NCBI RefSeq assembly: GCF_012928505.1
Contig: NZ_JABBJN010000007.1
Coordinates: 1 to 64,000 of the forward strand
Reading direction: 5' to 3'
From: Achromobacter sp. Bel
Lineage (GTDB): Bacteria; Pseudomonadota; Gammaproteobacteria; Burkholderiales; Burkholderiaceae_B
Length of the DNA: 64,000 nt
Each line of letters begins with the position of its first letter. Position 1 is the stretch's first letter. This document shows positions 51,123-59,654 of this stretch, piece by piece. Below the pieces are notes generated by a model. The model did not search any database. It had not been told where the DNA came from and was given only the letters and a program-made list of their open reading frames with translations. The position numbers were made by a program, and so were the translations under genes.

Positions 51123-51785
51123 CTATTCGTCGGAATGCAAGCCGTGTTCCACGGCGTACACGGCAACCTGCACGCGGCTGGTCAGATTCAGCTTTTTCAG
51201 CACGTTCTGCACGTGGATCTTGACGGTGCTTTCACTGACGTCCAGCTCGCGCGCAATGACCTTGTTGCTGGCGCCGCGCGCCAGGCATTGGACGATCTGC
51301 GTTTCGCGCGCGGTCAGCCGGTGACGTTCCGCGTTGCCGGACGCCTGCGCCGCCAGCGTGGCCTGCCCGCGGAACTGGTCGACCAGCTTGGCGGTCATGC
51401 TTTCGGCGATGACCGATTCGCCGGCCGCGGCGCGGCGGATGGCGGCGGTCAGCACCTCGGCGTCGATGTTCTTCACCAGATAGCCGCGGGCGCCGTCGCG
51501 CAGTGCCTGGCCCAGCTCATCGGCCTCTTCGGAAACCGTCAGGATGATGACCGCACAGGACGGCAGATCCTGCGTCAGCAATTGCAGCGTCTCCAGGCCG
51601 GACAGGCCAGGCAGGTTCAAGTCCAGCAGCACCACGTCGGGCTTGAGCTCCTTGGCGCGCTTGATGCCTTCGACGCCATCGCCCGCCTCGGCCACCACTT
51701 CAAAATCGGGCTGGCGTTGCAGCAGCAGGCGCACGCCCGAGCGGAACAGCGTATGGTCATCGACAAGCAGGATACGGATAGGCAT
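51123..51785 (-). CDS. narL: Nitrate/nitrite response regulator NarL
   Basis: 220 residues. A receiver domain (ILLVDDHTLFRSGVRLLL, phospho-acceptor D55 in VVLLDLNLPG, Thr in ILTVSEE, Lys in YLVKNID) joins a LuxR/NarL helix-turn-helix (LTARETQIVQCLARGASNKVIARELDVSESTVKIHVQNVLKKL, residues about 155-200). It lies 12 bp behind narX. It should activate narK/narGHJI and other nitrate genes when nitrate is present. Confidence 0.9.
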   Translation of the reverse strand: MPIRILLVDDHTLFRSGVRLLLQRQPDFEVVAEAGDGVEGIKRAKELKPDVVLLDLNLPGLSGLETLQLLTQDLPSCAVIILTVSEEADELGQALRDGARGYLVKNIDAEVLTAAIRRAAAGESVIAESMTAKLVDQFRGQATLAAQASGNAERHRLTARETQIVQCLARGASNKVIARELDVSESTVKIHVQNVLKKLNLTSRVQVAVYAVEHGLHSDE

Positions 51786-51797
51786 GTTCGGAACGTG

Positions 51798-53735
51798 TCA
51801 GGCGGCCTGGCGTTCACTGCCAGGCAAAGTCAGCGCGACGCGCGTGCCGGCGCCGGGCTGGGATTCGAGGTTTATCACGGCGCGCATCCGCGCGGCGCGC
51901 TCTTGCATGATGTGCAGGCCGACATGGGACTCGCCGCGCGCGGCCACTTCAGCAGGGTCGTAGCCTTGCCCATTATCGCGGATCGACAACGAGAAATCGC
52001 GCTCGTTGCTGACCAAGACCCAGACCTGGCTGGCCTCGGAGTGCTTGCGCACGTTGGACAGCGCCTCTTGCAGGATGAACAGCACTTGCAGCTGCTGCTC
52101 GGGCGGCAGCGGCCCGCCTTCGTCCCCGCCAAAGCGCAGGTCCGTGTCGATGCCGGTCTGCCGCCGGAAACGGTCTACCGTGGATTCGATGGCGGCCTGC
52201 AAATCCCCCTGCCCCAATTTGCTGCGGAAGTTGGTCAGCAGTTCGCGCACGTCCTGATAGCTTTCATCCACGCCCGTACGCAGCAACGGCAGGATCTCGG
52301 TGATCTCTTCCTGGTCCCCGCGCTTGACCGCCGCGTCCAGCATCTGCAATTGCAGGTTCAGGAAGTTCAGGCCCTGCGCCAGGCTGTCGTGCAGGCCCTG
52401 CGCGACCAGTCCGCGTTCCTGGACCACCGCCAGCTGCCGGGCCTGGGCGCTTAACCGCCGGTTGTCCAGCGCCACGCCCAAGTGCTGGCCCAGGGTTTCC
52501 AGCAACTGGGAATCGGAGGGCGCCAGACGGCGTTGCTGGCGGAAATGCAGCGAATACGATCCCAGGACCTCGTCGCGGGTCACGATGCGGAACACCGCCA
52601 CGCTGGCAAAGCCATCGCGCTGGCAGTTCAGGTCCAGTTCGGGCGGCGACTGGCGAAAATCCTGGATGACGATGACGCCGGCCTGCCGCGTCGCCACGCC
52701 GCAGTAGCAGTCGTCCACCTTCATGCAATGCTCGGATTCCACCAGTGCGTCGGACAAGCCCACGGACACCACGAGGTTCAGCTTTTCATTGGTGGGATCC
52801 AGCGCGCGGATGCTGCCGCCTTCGGCGTCGAACTGCAGCATGACGCGGCGCAGGAAGCCGTCGCACATGGCTTCGATCTCATTGGGCTGGTTCAGAAAGG
52901 CCGCCATGTCGTACAGCGCGCCGATGTCGCGGTTCTGCGCGGCCAACTGTGCGGTCTTGTGCTCGACGCGCTGTTCCAGGCTGGTGTACAGGTCTTGCAG
53001 TTCGTCCGCCATGCGGTTGTAGCCGCGCGCCAGCAGGCCGAATTCATCCTGGCTTTCCACAGGCATCCGCGTGCTGAATTCGCGTTCGGCCATGCGCTTC
53101 AAGCCGTCGCGCAAACGCAGCACGGGCGCGATGATCCATAAATACAGCAGATAGATCATCGCCAGCGTGCCGGCGCTGGCGATCGCCGCCAGGATGCCCT
53201 GCGACAACCGCAGCGACGTGGTTTTGCCGGCGTTGTCCTGTTCGATCATCCCTACCAGCGTGTCAGCGCGCGAGACGAATTCAGGCAATGTCTGCAGATA
53301 CGCCGCCGAGTCGGGCTGCCCGATCGCACGCAGCGCGGCCGGCTTCATGACGTCTTGCCAGTAAGTGGCCACGTCGTGCCATTGCGCGCGGATCTCCGCG
53401 TTGCTGGGAATGAAAAGCGGGCGGGCCGGGTTGCCCCGCGCCAGCCGCGCGATGGTTTCGTCCAGCACCGCGATCTGCTCTTGGGTGCGGACCTCGCGGC
53501 CCGCCTGCGGACGCATCAGTTCGACCGCGACACGGTTGGCGCGCATGCGCAGGCTGCCCGTGTCGTTGATAGCGGCGCCCGCGCCTTCCAGTTGCCAGGA
53601 CAGCCACAGCGTCCAGCTGATCATCGAGAGCACGACCACCAGCGCCACCAGCGAACTGGCGATGATGCGTGTGGACAGGCGATGCCAGGGGGAAGGCAGG
53701 CCATCAAGCCCGACGATGGGTGAGGAAGGCGTCAT
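51798..53735 (-). CDS. narX: Nitrate/nitrite sensor histidine kinase NarX
   Basis: 645 residues. Two transmembrane helices (about 24-48 and 183-206) flank a periplasmic sensor containing the nitrate-binding P-box-like segment DTGSLRMRANRVAVELM. Then come a HAMP region (MAEREFSTRMPVESQDEFGLLARGYNRMADEL), a coiled coil, a GAF-like domain with a Cys cluster (SEHCMKVDDCYCGVA), a HisKA_3 phospho-acceptor His in RGLVAQGLHDSLAQGLNFLN and a HATPase (EALSNVRKHSEA, DNGQGYDP). It signals to NarL encoded next to it. Confidence 0.9.
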   Translation of the reverse strand: MTPSSPIVGLDGLPSPWHRLSTRIIASSLVALVVVLSMISWTLWLSWQLEGAGAAINDTGSLRMRANRVAVELMRPQAGREVRTQEQIAVLDETIARLARGNPARPLFIPSNAEIRAQWHDVATYWQDVMKPAALRAIGQPDSAAYLQTLPEFVSRADTLVGMIEQDNAGKTTSLRLSQGILAAIASAGTLAMIYLLYLWIIAPVLRLRDGLKRMAEREFSTRMPVESQDEFGLLARGYNRMADELQDLYTSLEQRVEHKTAQLAAQNRDIGALYDMAAFLNQPNEIEAMCDGFLRRVMLQFDAEGGSIRALDPTNEKLNLVVSVGLSDALVESEHCMKVDDCYCGVATRQAGVIVIQDFRQSPPELDLNCQRDGFASVAVFRIVTRDEVLGSYSLHFRQQRRLAPSDSQLLETLGQHLGVALDNRRLSAQARQLAVVQERGLVAQGLHDSLAQGLNFLNLQLQMLDAAVKRGDQEEITEILPLLRTGVDESYQDVRELLTNFRSKLGQGDLQAAIESTVDRFRRQTGIDTDLRFGGDEGGPLPPEQQLQVLFILQEALSNVRKHSEASQVWVLVSNERDFSLSIRDNGQGYDPAEVAARGESHVGLHIMQERAARMRAVINLESQPGAGTRVALTLPGSERQAA

Positions 53736-53781
53736 GAAGATCGGTACAGGCGGGGCGGCACGGCTGATAGTGTAGTCGCCT

Positions 53782-54279
53782 TCATTCCAGGCCCAGCGCG
53801 CCGCACAGGAAATCCGCCACGCGCGCCGGGTCGTTCAACGGCAGGCAGGGCAATCCGGAGTCCAGCGGCACGTCGGTCGCGACCGCCAGGAAGCTGACGT
53901 CTTCGGCATGCAGCGGCGGTTTGCCCAGCGCGGGCCGATAGACTTCGATCCGGGGAATCGCCGCCTGCTTGAAGCCTTCGACCAGCACCAGATCGGCCGC
54001 CGACAGGCGGGCCAGCTGTTGCGCCAGCGACGGCTCGGGCGCGTTGCGCAGCTCGTGCACGATGGCGTAGCGGTACGGCGATGCGACCATCACTTCCTGC
54101 GCGCCGGCCAGCCGGAAGCGCGCGCTGTCCTTGCCGGGCGGCTCCATCTGGAAGTCGTGATGGCTGTGCTTGATGACATTCACCCGCAAGCCCCGCGCCG
54201 CCAGCAAAGGCAACATGGCTTCGATCAGGGTGGTCTTGCCGCTGCCGGACCGGCCGGCAATACCGAAAACTGGGGTCAT
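53782..54279 (-). CDS. mobB: Molybdopterin-guanine dinucleotide biosynthesis adaptor MobB
   Basis: 165 residues. P-loop [18 protein letters not shown] at about 9-26, then [26 protein letters not shown], characteristic of MobB, a GTP-binding partner of MobA in attaching GMP to molybdopterin. Overlaps the carbonic anhydrase gene by 4 bp. mobA itself is not in the window. NarG needs the bis-MGD cofactor this pathway makes. Confidence 0.9.
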   Translation of the reverse strand: MTPVFGIAGRSGSGKTTLIEAMLPLLAARGLRVNVIKHSHHDFQMEPPGKDSARFRLAGAQEVMVASPYRYAIVHELRNAPEPSLAQQLARLSAADLVLVEGFKQAAIPRIEVYRPALGKPPLHAEDVSFLAVATDVPLDSGLPCLPLNDPARVADFLCGALGLE

Positions 54280-54935
54280 GCATGCTCCGTAAACAAGGGA
54301 CAGACCATGGGCAGGAACGCGTCCGCCCGCGGCGAGTATGCCAGCAATGCCCCGGCCACCAGGTCGAAGTACCAGCCGTGCAGCGTCAGATCGCCCGCCT
54401 GGACGGCGCGGCGCACGAACGGCAGGTCCTCGAGGTTGCGCAACGAGATCAGGATGGACGCCTGCTCGCAGGCGCGGCGGCGCTCGGCGTCGGTGGCGGC
54501 GGGCATCTGGCGCAGCACACGGTGACGGGCCGGTTCGGCGATGTCCATCCAGCGTTCCAGGTAATCGGTTTCGCCGTCGCTGCGGGTACGACGCTCCATC
54601 AGCGCCCGGATGCCGCCGCAATGCGCATGCCCCAGCACGATGACGCGGCTGACCCGCAGTTGCTCCACGGCGAACTGGATCGCTGCCAGCACGCCCTGCA
54701 GGCCCCGGTCGGCGCTGGCGGGGGGCACCAGGTTGGCCACGTTTCGCACAGCGAAGATGTCGCCGGGGTCGCAGCCCAGCATCATGGCGGGATCCACCCG
54801 CGAATCGCAGCAGCCGATCAGCAGCGTGCTGGGGTGCTGGCCGTCGCGCAAATTTCGGTACAGCGCGGGCGCCTGTTCGTAATACTGCTGTTGGAAGCGT
54901 TGGAAGCCGTCGATGAAACGTTCGATGTCTCCCAT
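54276..54935 (-). CDS. Beta-class carbonic anhydrase
   Basis: 219 residues. Zinc ligands C42, H103 and C106 (GCCDSRVDP and GHAHCGGI), with D44/R46 forming the catalytic Asp-Arg dyad. It also has NVANLVPP and an [11 protein letters not shown]-terminal segment. It interconverts CO2 and bicarbonate in the cytoplasm. It lies between moaA and mobB with tight spacing (1 bp and a 4-bp overlap), so it is expressed with the nitrate-respiration block. Confidence 0.9.
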   Translation of the reverse strand: MGDIERFIDGFQRFQQQYYEQAPALYRNLRDGQHPSTLLIGCCDSRVDPAMMLGCDPGDIFAVRNVANLVPPASADRGLQGVLAAIQFAVEQLRVSRVIVLGHAHCGGIRALMERRTRSDGETDYLERWMDIAEPARHRVLRQMPAATDAERRRACEQASILISLRNLEDLPFVRRAVQAGDLTLHGWYFDLVAGALLAYSPRADAFLPMVCPLFTEHA

Positions 54936-54936
54936 C

Positions 54937-55935
54937 TCAGCCCCCCGTCTGCGCCATGAACCGGACGATGCGATCGGGGCGGCTCACGAAATCGTGGCGT
55001 TCGGGCTTGGCGGCGATGCCCGCCCGGATCGCGCTCGCCAGTTGGGCGTCGCCGGCCCCGCCGCGCAGCAGTCTGCCCAGCGGCACCTGGGCTTCCTGCC
55101 CCAGGCACAGGTACAGGGTGCCGTCCACGCCCAGGCGCACCCGGTTGCAGGTGGCGCAGAAATGGCGCGACATAGGCGTGATCACGCCCAGCACCGGCGC
55201 GCCCTCGCCTGCCGTCCAGTACCGTGCCGGACCCGTGCCCGAACCCGACAGCGCCGGCACCAGCCCCGCGTCGGCCGCCAGGCGCGCGCCCAGCGCATTC
55301 AGGTCGGTATGCGTGAAGCCCCGGCCGCATTCGCCCATCGGCATGGGTTCGATCAGGCGCAGCACGAACCCCTGCTCGACCGCGTAATCCAGTAAGCGCC
55401 GCACCTCGGCCTCGGGCGTGGCGGCGTGCACGACGCTGTTCAGCTTGATGGGCGAATAGCCCGCCTGCCGCGCCGCGGCCAACCCCGCCAGCACCGAATC
55501 CAGGCAATCCCGTCCGGTGATCTGGCTGAACGCGGCGGCATCCAGCGTGTCCAGGCTGATGTTCAGGCGGGTCACGCCGGCGGCGCGCAAGGATTCGGCA
55601 TGCCGGGCCAATTGCGTGCCGTTGGTGGAGACGGACAGATCCGTCAACCCCGGCATGGCGGCGATGTCGCGGGCCAGGCCCGCCACCCCCCGGCGCAGCA
55701 GCGGTTCGCCTCCCGTCAGCCGCACCTTGCTGATGCCCAGGCCCACGAACACGCCGACCAGCCTGGCCATTTCGTCATGGCGCAGCCAATTGGCCGGGGT
55801 TTCGAAACCCTTGAAGTCTTTCGGCAGGCAGTAGCTGCAACGCAGATCGCAGCGGTCGGTGACGGAAACGCGCAGGTAATCGATCCGGCGCCCGAATCCG
55901 TCTATCAAAGGTCCGGCAGCAGGCTCGTCCATCAT
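54937..55935 (-). CDS. moaA: GTP 3',8-cyclase MoaA
   Basis: 332 residues, radical SAM. The N-terminal cluster motif is CDLRCSYC in VTDRCDLRCSYCLPKDFKGF, the C-terminal cluster Cys are in HFCATCNRVRLGVDGTLYLCLG, and the chain ends in the functional Gly-Gly (AQTGG). SAM-binding KVRLTGGEPLLRRG is present. First step of molybdenum cofactor synthesis. It overlaps the PpiC gene by 4 bp. Confidence 0.95.
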   Translation of the reverse strand: MMDEPAAGPLIDGFGRRIDYLRVSVTDRCDLRCSYCLPKDFKGFETPANWLRHDEMARLVGVFVGLGISKVRLTGGEPLLRRGVAGLARDIAAMPGLTDLSVSTNGTQLARHAESLRAAGVTRLNISLDTLDAAAFSQITGRDCLDSVLAGLAAARQAGYSPIKLNSVVHAATPEAEVRRLLDYAVEQGFVLRLIEPMPMGECGRGFTHTDLNALGARLAADAGLVPALSGSGTGPARYWTAGEGAPVLGVITPMSRHFCATCNRVRLGVDGTLYLCLGQEAQVPLGRLLRGGAGDAQLASAIRAGIAAKPERHDFVSRPDRIVRFMAQTGG

Positions 55936-56696
55936 GCGGCGCTCCCGCCGTAGACGCGGTCGGGTTCGCCGCCCGCCTCAAGGTCGATCCCCTGAACGTC
56001 GGCGCGCTCGACCAGCAGCTTGGTGTACTGGCGCCAGGCGGTGTCGCGGCTCATGGCGGTCAGGGCCAGGGCGATCTGCTGGGCCACGTGCTGGTACGGC
56101 AGCAACCGGCCTTCGATGCGGCGCGTCACCCGCACGATGTGCAGGCCGTGACGGGTTTGCAGCAGATGCGGCAGCAACCCACCCGAGGGCAGCGCGAAGA
56201 CGGCGCGCTCGAACTCCGGCACGGTGTCGCCCCGGCCCAACTGGCCCAGGTTGCCGCCCACCGTGGCAGACGGGCAATTGGACTGCTCGCGCGCCACCTC
56301 GGCGAAGCGCGAGGGGTCGGCCAGCAGCTCCTGCAACACCACGTTGGCGTGGGCGCGCAGCATGTCCAGGTTCACGCTGGGCGTGACCTGGAACAGGATA
56401 TGGTCGGCTTCGACCAGTTCGCCCACCATGAAGCGTTGCGGATGCATCTGGTAGAAGCGGCGGCAGGCGGCGTCGTCGGCTTCGGGCGCCGGCGCCTGCG
56501 CGGCGAGCAAGGCGCTGATGGCGCCCTCCTCGTTCCCCGCGGCCAGCCCGAGCCGGGCGGCCTCGTCCAGCAGCACCCGGCGCAAGACCAGCGCGGTGAT
56601 CGCGTGGCGCATCGGGTTGCCGGCATCCGCGTGCAGCGGCAGTTCACGTTCCAGATCCGCGTCGTTCAGTTCGACGCCATTGACGATGACAGGCAT
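55932..56696 (-). CDS. PpiC-type (parvulin) peptidyl-prolyl isomerase of the nar operon
   Basis: 254 residues from the ATG at 56696, no signal peptide. The parvulin domain is in about residues 90-205 (VEADHILFQVTP ... CPSATVGGNLGQLGRGDTVPEFERAVFALPSGGLLPHLLQTRHGLHIVRV). It lies 25 bp behind narI in the same transcript; such cytoplasmic foldases are common in betaproteobacterial nar operons and probably help fold the nitrate reductase. Confidence 0.85.
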   Translation of the reverse strand: MPVIVNGVELNDADLERELPLHADAGNPMRHAITALVLRRVLLDEAARLGLAAGNEEGAISALLAAQAPAPEADDAACRRFYQMHPQRFMVGELVEADHILFQVTPSVNLDMLRAHANVVLQELLADPSRFAEVAREQSNCPSATVGGNLGQLGRGDTVPEFERAVFALPSGGLLPHLLQTRHGLHIVRVTRRIEGRLLPYQHVAQQIALALTAMSRDTAWRQYTKLLVERADVQGIDLEAGGEPDRVYGGSAA

Positions 56697-56721
56697 GTTC
56701 AGCTCCTGGGTGCGTGTCGGT

Positions 56722-57405
56722 TCAACGCGGGCGGACCAGCTGCCACGCGCGGCCCAGATAGCCCAGCGAAGCAAAGCCGCTCCAGACGTGGACGAGACGC
56801 GTGAACGGGAAGATCACGAACAGCGTCAGGCCCATGAAGAGATGCGCCTTGAACAGCAGCGGCACGTCGGCGACATGGCTGGCGGCGTCGCCCTGGAAGG
56901 TGACGATGTGCTGCGCCCAGGTCATCAGGCGCACCATCATTTCACCGTCCATATGGCCGGCCGACAGCACGATGGTGGACAGGCCCAGCAGCAAGGTGAC
57001 AAGGATCCACAACAGCAGCAGCTTGTCGCCGGGACGCGTCGTGCGGGCGATGCGCGGATCGGTCAGGCGGCGGTGGATCAGAATCAACAAGCCGATCAGG
57101 CAGATTCCGCCCATGACGCCGCCGGCCGCCATCGCCACCGTCTGCTTCAGCGTATGCGAGACGCCCAGCGTGTCCCAGACCACGACCGGCGTCAGCAACC
57201 CCGCCAGATGCCCGAAGAACAGGCCCAGGATGCCGACGTGGAACAGGATGTTCCCCAAGCGCAATTGGCCGCGATGCAGCAGTTGCGAGCTGTCCGTCTT
57301 CCAGGTGTATTGCTCGCGCTCGAAGCGCGCCAGACTGCCCAGCAGGAAGACCGTCAGCGCGATATAGGGATAGATGCCGAAGAAAAACTGATTCAGGGAA
57401 TTCAT
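56722..57405 (-). CDS. narI: Respiratory nitrate reductase gamma subunit (cytochrome b)
   Basis: 227 residues with five transmembrane helices. The four heme-ligand His fall at H56, H66, H187 and H205, the same numbers as in E. coli NarI. It anchors NarGH to the inner membrane and takes electrons from quinol. Last structural gene of narGHJI. Confidence 0.95.
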   Translation of the reverse strand: MNSLNQFFFGIYPYIALTVFLLGSLARFEREQYTWKTDSSQLLHRGQLRLGNILFHVGILGLFFGHLAGLLTPVVVWDTLGVSHTLKQTVAMAAGGVMGGICLIGLLILIHRRLTDPRIARTTRPGDKLLLLWILVTLLLGLSTIVLSAGHMDGEMMVRLMTWAQHIVTFQGDAASHVADVPLLFKAHLFMGLTLFVIFPFTRLVHVWSGFASLGYLGRAWQLVRPR

Positions 57406-57423
57406 GATGCGTCGTCCTGAGCA

Positions 57424-58071
57424 TTAATGGGCGGCCGGCGCCCGGGGGTAGAAGCGCACGGTTTGCGCGCCGTCGCCCGAGAATGGCCGCAGCAGCGGTT
57501 CCACGCCGTCCTGGCTGACGCCGAAGGTCTCCATGGCGTCATCCATGTCGCGCACGGGCGCTTCGGTCTGTTCACGCGGGATTACCCGGGACTGGGCGCG
57601 CAGCACGGCGAAGATGCCGGCGTAGGGGCTGCCCCCCTTGGCCAGCCGCGCGCCAATGGCGGCCAGCACGTGGATCGCTTCATCCAGCAGTTCCTGCGCC
57701 TGCCCGGGCTCGATCACGCCCAGGAACTCCAGGAACAACGGCACGTGATCCGGCAGCTCGGACACGACCGGTTCGAAGCCGTGGCCGCGGTAGGTCTCCA
57801 GCAGGTCGACCATGGCCTGGCCGCGGTCGCGGCTTTCGCCGTGCACGTGTTCGAACAGGTGCAGCGAATGCGAGCGATTGCGGTCGAACGTGGCCACATA
57901 GTTCTCCTGCACGGCGATCAAGCCGTTCGTGGCCAGGTAAGCGATCAGCGGCTGCAGGGCTTCCTCGGCGTCCGGATCGGCGGCAAGCGCCGATTCCACG
58001 TCGCCCAGGGCGTCCAGCAGGTCGGGCTCGGGGTAGCTGAGCAAGGCGGAAAGCAAGCGGTACATGTTCAT
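57424..58071 (-). CDS. narJ: Nitrate reductase assembly chaperone NarJ
   Basis: 215 residues, the all-helical TorD/NarJ fold: LLSALLSYPEPDLLDALGDVESAL, ENYVATFDRNRSHSLHLFEHVHGESRDRGQAMVDLLETY and VPLFLEFLGVIEPGQAQELL. It helps insert the molybdenum cofactor and Fe-S centre in NarG before membrane docking. Confidence 0.93.
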   Translation of the reverse strand: MNMYRLLSALLSYPEPDLLDALGDVESALAADPDAEEALQPLIAYLATNGLIAVQENYVATFDRNRSHSLHLFEHVHGESRDRGQAMVDLLETYRGHGFEPVVSELPDHVPLFLEFLGVIEPGQAQELLDEAIHVLAAIGARLAKGGSPYAGIFAVLRAQSRVIPREQTEAPVRDMDDAMETFGVSQDGVEPLLRPFSGDGAQTVRFYPRAPAAH

Positions 58072-58085
58072 GGTGTTTTCCTTTC

Positions 58086-59654
58086 CTAGCGGGCCAGGGC
58101 GGCCTTCTTGCGGGACTTGGGCATCTCGATGAAGATTTCACTGCCTTGGGGCTTGCGTCCAAACAAAGTGCCTTCGGACACGCCGCCAGAGCAGCCGTTG
58201 CCGAACGTGAATCCACAACTGCCCTTCTCGTTGAAGCTGTCTTCCACCACTTCCTTGTGGCTGCTGGGCACGACGAAGCGGTCCTCGTAGTCGGCGATGG
58301 CCATGATCTTGTACATGTCCTGCACGGTGGCCTCGGTCAGGCCCACCTGTTCCAGCAAGGCGGTGTCGCGCTCGCCGTGCACCGTTTCCGACCGCTTATA
58401 GGCGCGCATGGCCAGCATGCGTTCCAGGGCCTGCAGCACCGGCGCTTCCTTGCCCGCCGTCAACAGGTTGGCCAGGTAACGCACGGGAATGCGCAGGCTG
58501 GACACGTCCGGAATCATGGCGCTCTTGCCCACGGTGCGCTGCGGCATCTGGCCGGCTTCCGCGGCCGTCTGGATCGGCGACAGCGGCGGGATGTACCAGA
58601 CCATCGGCAAGGTGCGGTATTCCGGGTGCAGCGGGAAGGCGACGCGCCATTGCACCGCCATCTTGTAGACGGGCGATTGGCGGGCGGCTTCCAGCCACGA
58701 TTCCGGAATGCCCTGTTCGCGTGCAGCGGCGATCACTTCCGGTGAATGCGGATCCAGGAACAGGTCCAGCTGCGACTCGTACAGGTCCTGCTCGTCGGCG
58801 GTGGCCGCGGCGCGCTCGATCTGGTCGGCGTCGTACAGCATGACGCCCAGGTAGCGGATACGGCCCACGCAGGTCTCCGAGCAGACGGTCGGCTGGCCGG
58901 CTTCGATGCGCGGGTAGCAGAACGTGCATTTTTCCGCCTTGCCGCTGCTCCAGTTGTAATAGATCTTCTTGTACGGACAACCCGAGATGCACATGCGCCA
59001 GCCGCGGCACTTGTCCTGGTCCACCAGGACGATGCCGTCGTCTTCGCGCTTGTAGATGGAGCCCGACGGGCAGCTGGCGACACAGGCCGGGTTCAGGCAG
59101 TGTTCGCACAGGCGCGGCAGGTACATCATGAAGGTGTTCTCGAACGTGGAGTACATCTCCTTCTGCACGCCTTCGAACAGCGCGTCCCGGCTGCGCGAGC
59201 TGAATTCGCCGCCCAGGTCGTCTTCCCAGTTCGGTCCCCAATGGATCTTCTCCATCTTCTTGCCCGTCAGGACCGAAATGGGACGTGCGGTGGGCGGCGT
59301 CTGCAGCAAGGGCGCGTTCTGCAGATGCTCGTAGTCGAACGTGAAGGGTTCGTAGTAGTCGTCGATGGCCGGCAGGTTCGGGTTGGCGAACAGGTTGGCC
59401 AGGATGCGCAGCTTGCCGCCTTGGCGCGGTTCCAGCTTGCCTGCGGCGGTGCGCTTCCAGCCACCCTTCCACTTTTCCTGGTTCTCCCATTCCTTGGGAT
59501 AGCCGATGCCGGGCTTGGTCTCGACGTTGTTGAACCAGGCGTATTCGACACCGTCGCGGCTGGTCCAGACGTTCTTGCAGGTGACCGAGCAAGTGTGGCA
59601 GCCGATGCACTTGTCCAGGTTCAGCACCATGCCGATTTGGGCGCGTATCCTCAT
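58086..59654 (-). CDS. narH: Respiratory nitrate reductase beta subunit (Fe-S)
   Basis: 522 residues. The first ferredoxin-like motif is CIGCHTCSVTCKNVW (C16, C19, C22, C26). The other cluster ligands are in CEHCLNPACVASCPSG, CRGWRMCISGCPYKK, which contains the Trp that marks the 3Fe-4S centre, and CTFCYPRIEAGQPTVCSETC. It passes electrons from NarI hemes to NarG. Its start overlaps the narG stop by 4 bp. Confidence 0.96.
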   Translation of the reverse strand: MRIRAQIGMVLNLDKCIGCHTCSVTCKNVWTSRDGVEYAWFNNVETKPGIGYPKEWENQEKWKGGWKRTAAGKLEPRQGGKLRILANLFANPNLPAIDDYYEPFTFDYEHLQNAPLLQTPPTARPISVLTGKKMEKIHWGPNWEDDLGGEFSSRSRDALFEGVQKEMYSTFENTFMMYLPRLCEHCLNPACVASCPSGSIYKREDDGIVLVDQDKCRGWRMCISGCPYKKIYYNWSSGKAEKCTFCYPRIEAGQPTVCSETCVGRIRYLGVMLYDADQIERAAATADEQDLYESQLDLFLDPHSPEVIAAAREQGIPESWLEAARQSPVYKMAVQWRVAFPLHPEYRTLPMVWYIPPLSPIQTAAEAGQMPQRTVGKSAMIPDVSSLRIPVRYLANLLTAGKEAPVLQALERMLAMRAYKRSETVHGERDTALLEQVGLTEATVQDMYKIMAIADYEDRFVVPSSHKEVVEDSFNEKGSCGFTFGNGCSGGVSEGTLFGRKPQGSEIFIEMPKSRKKAALAR

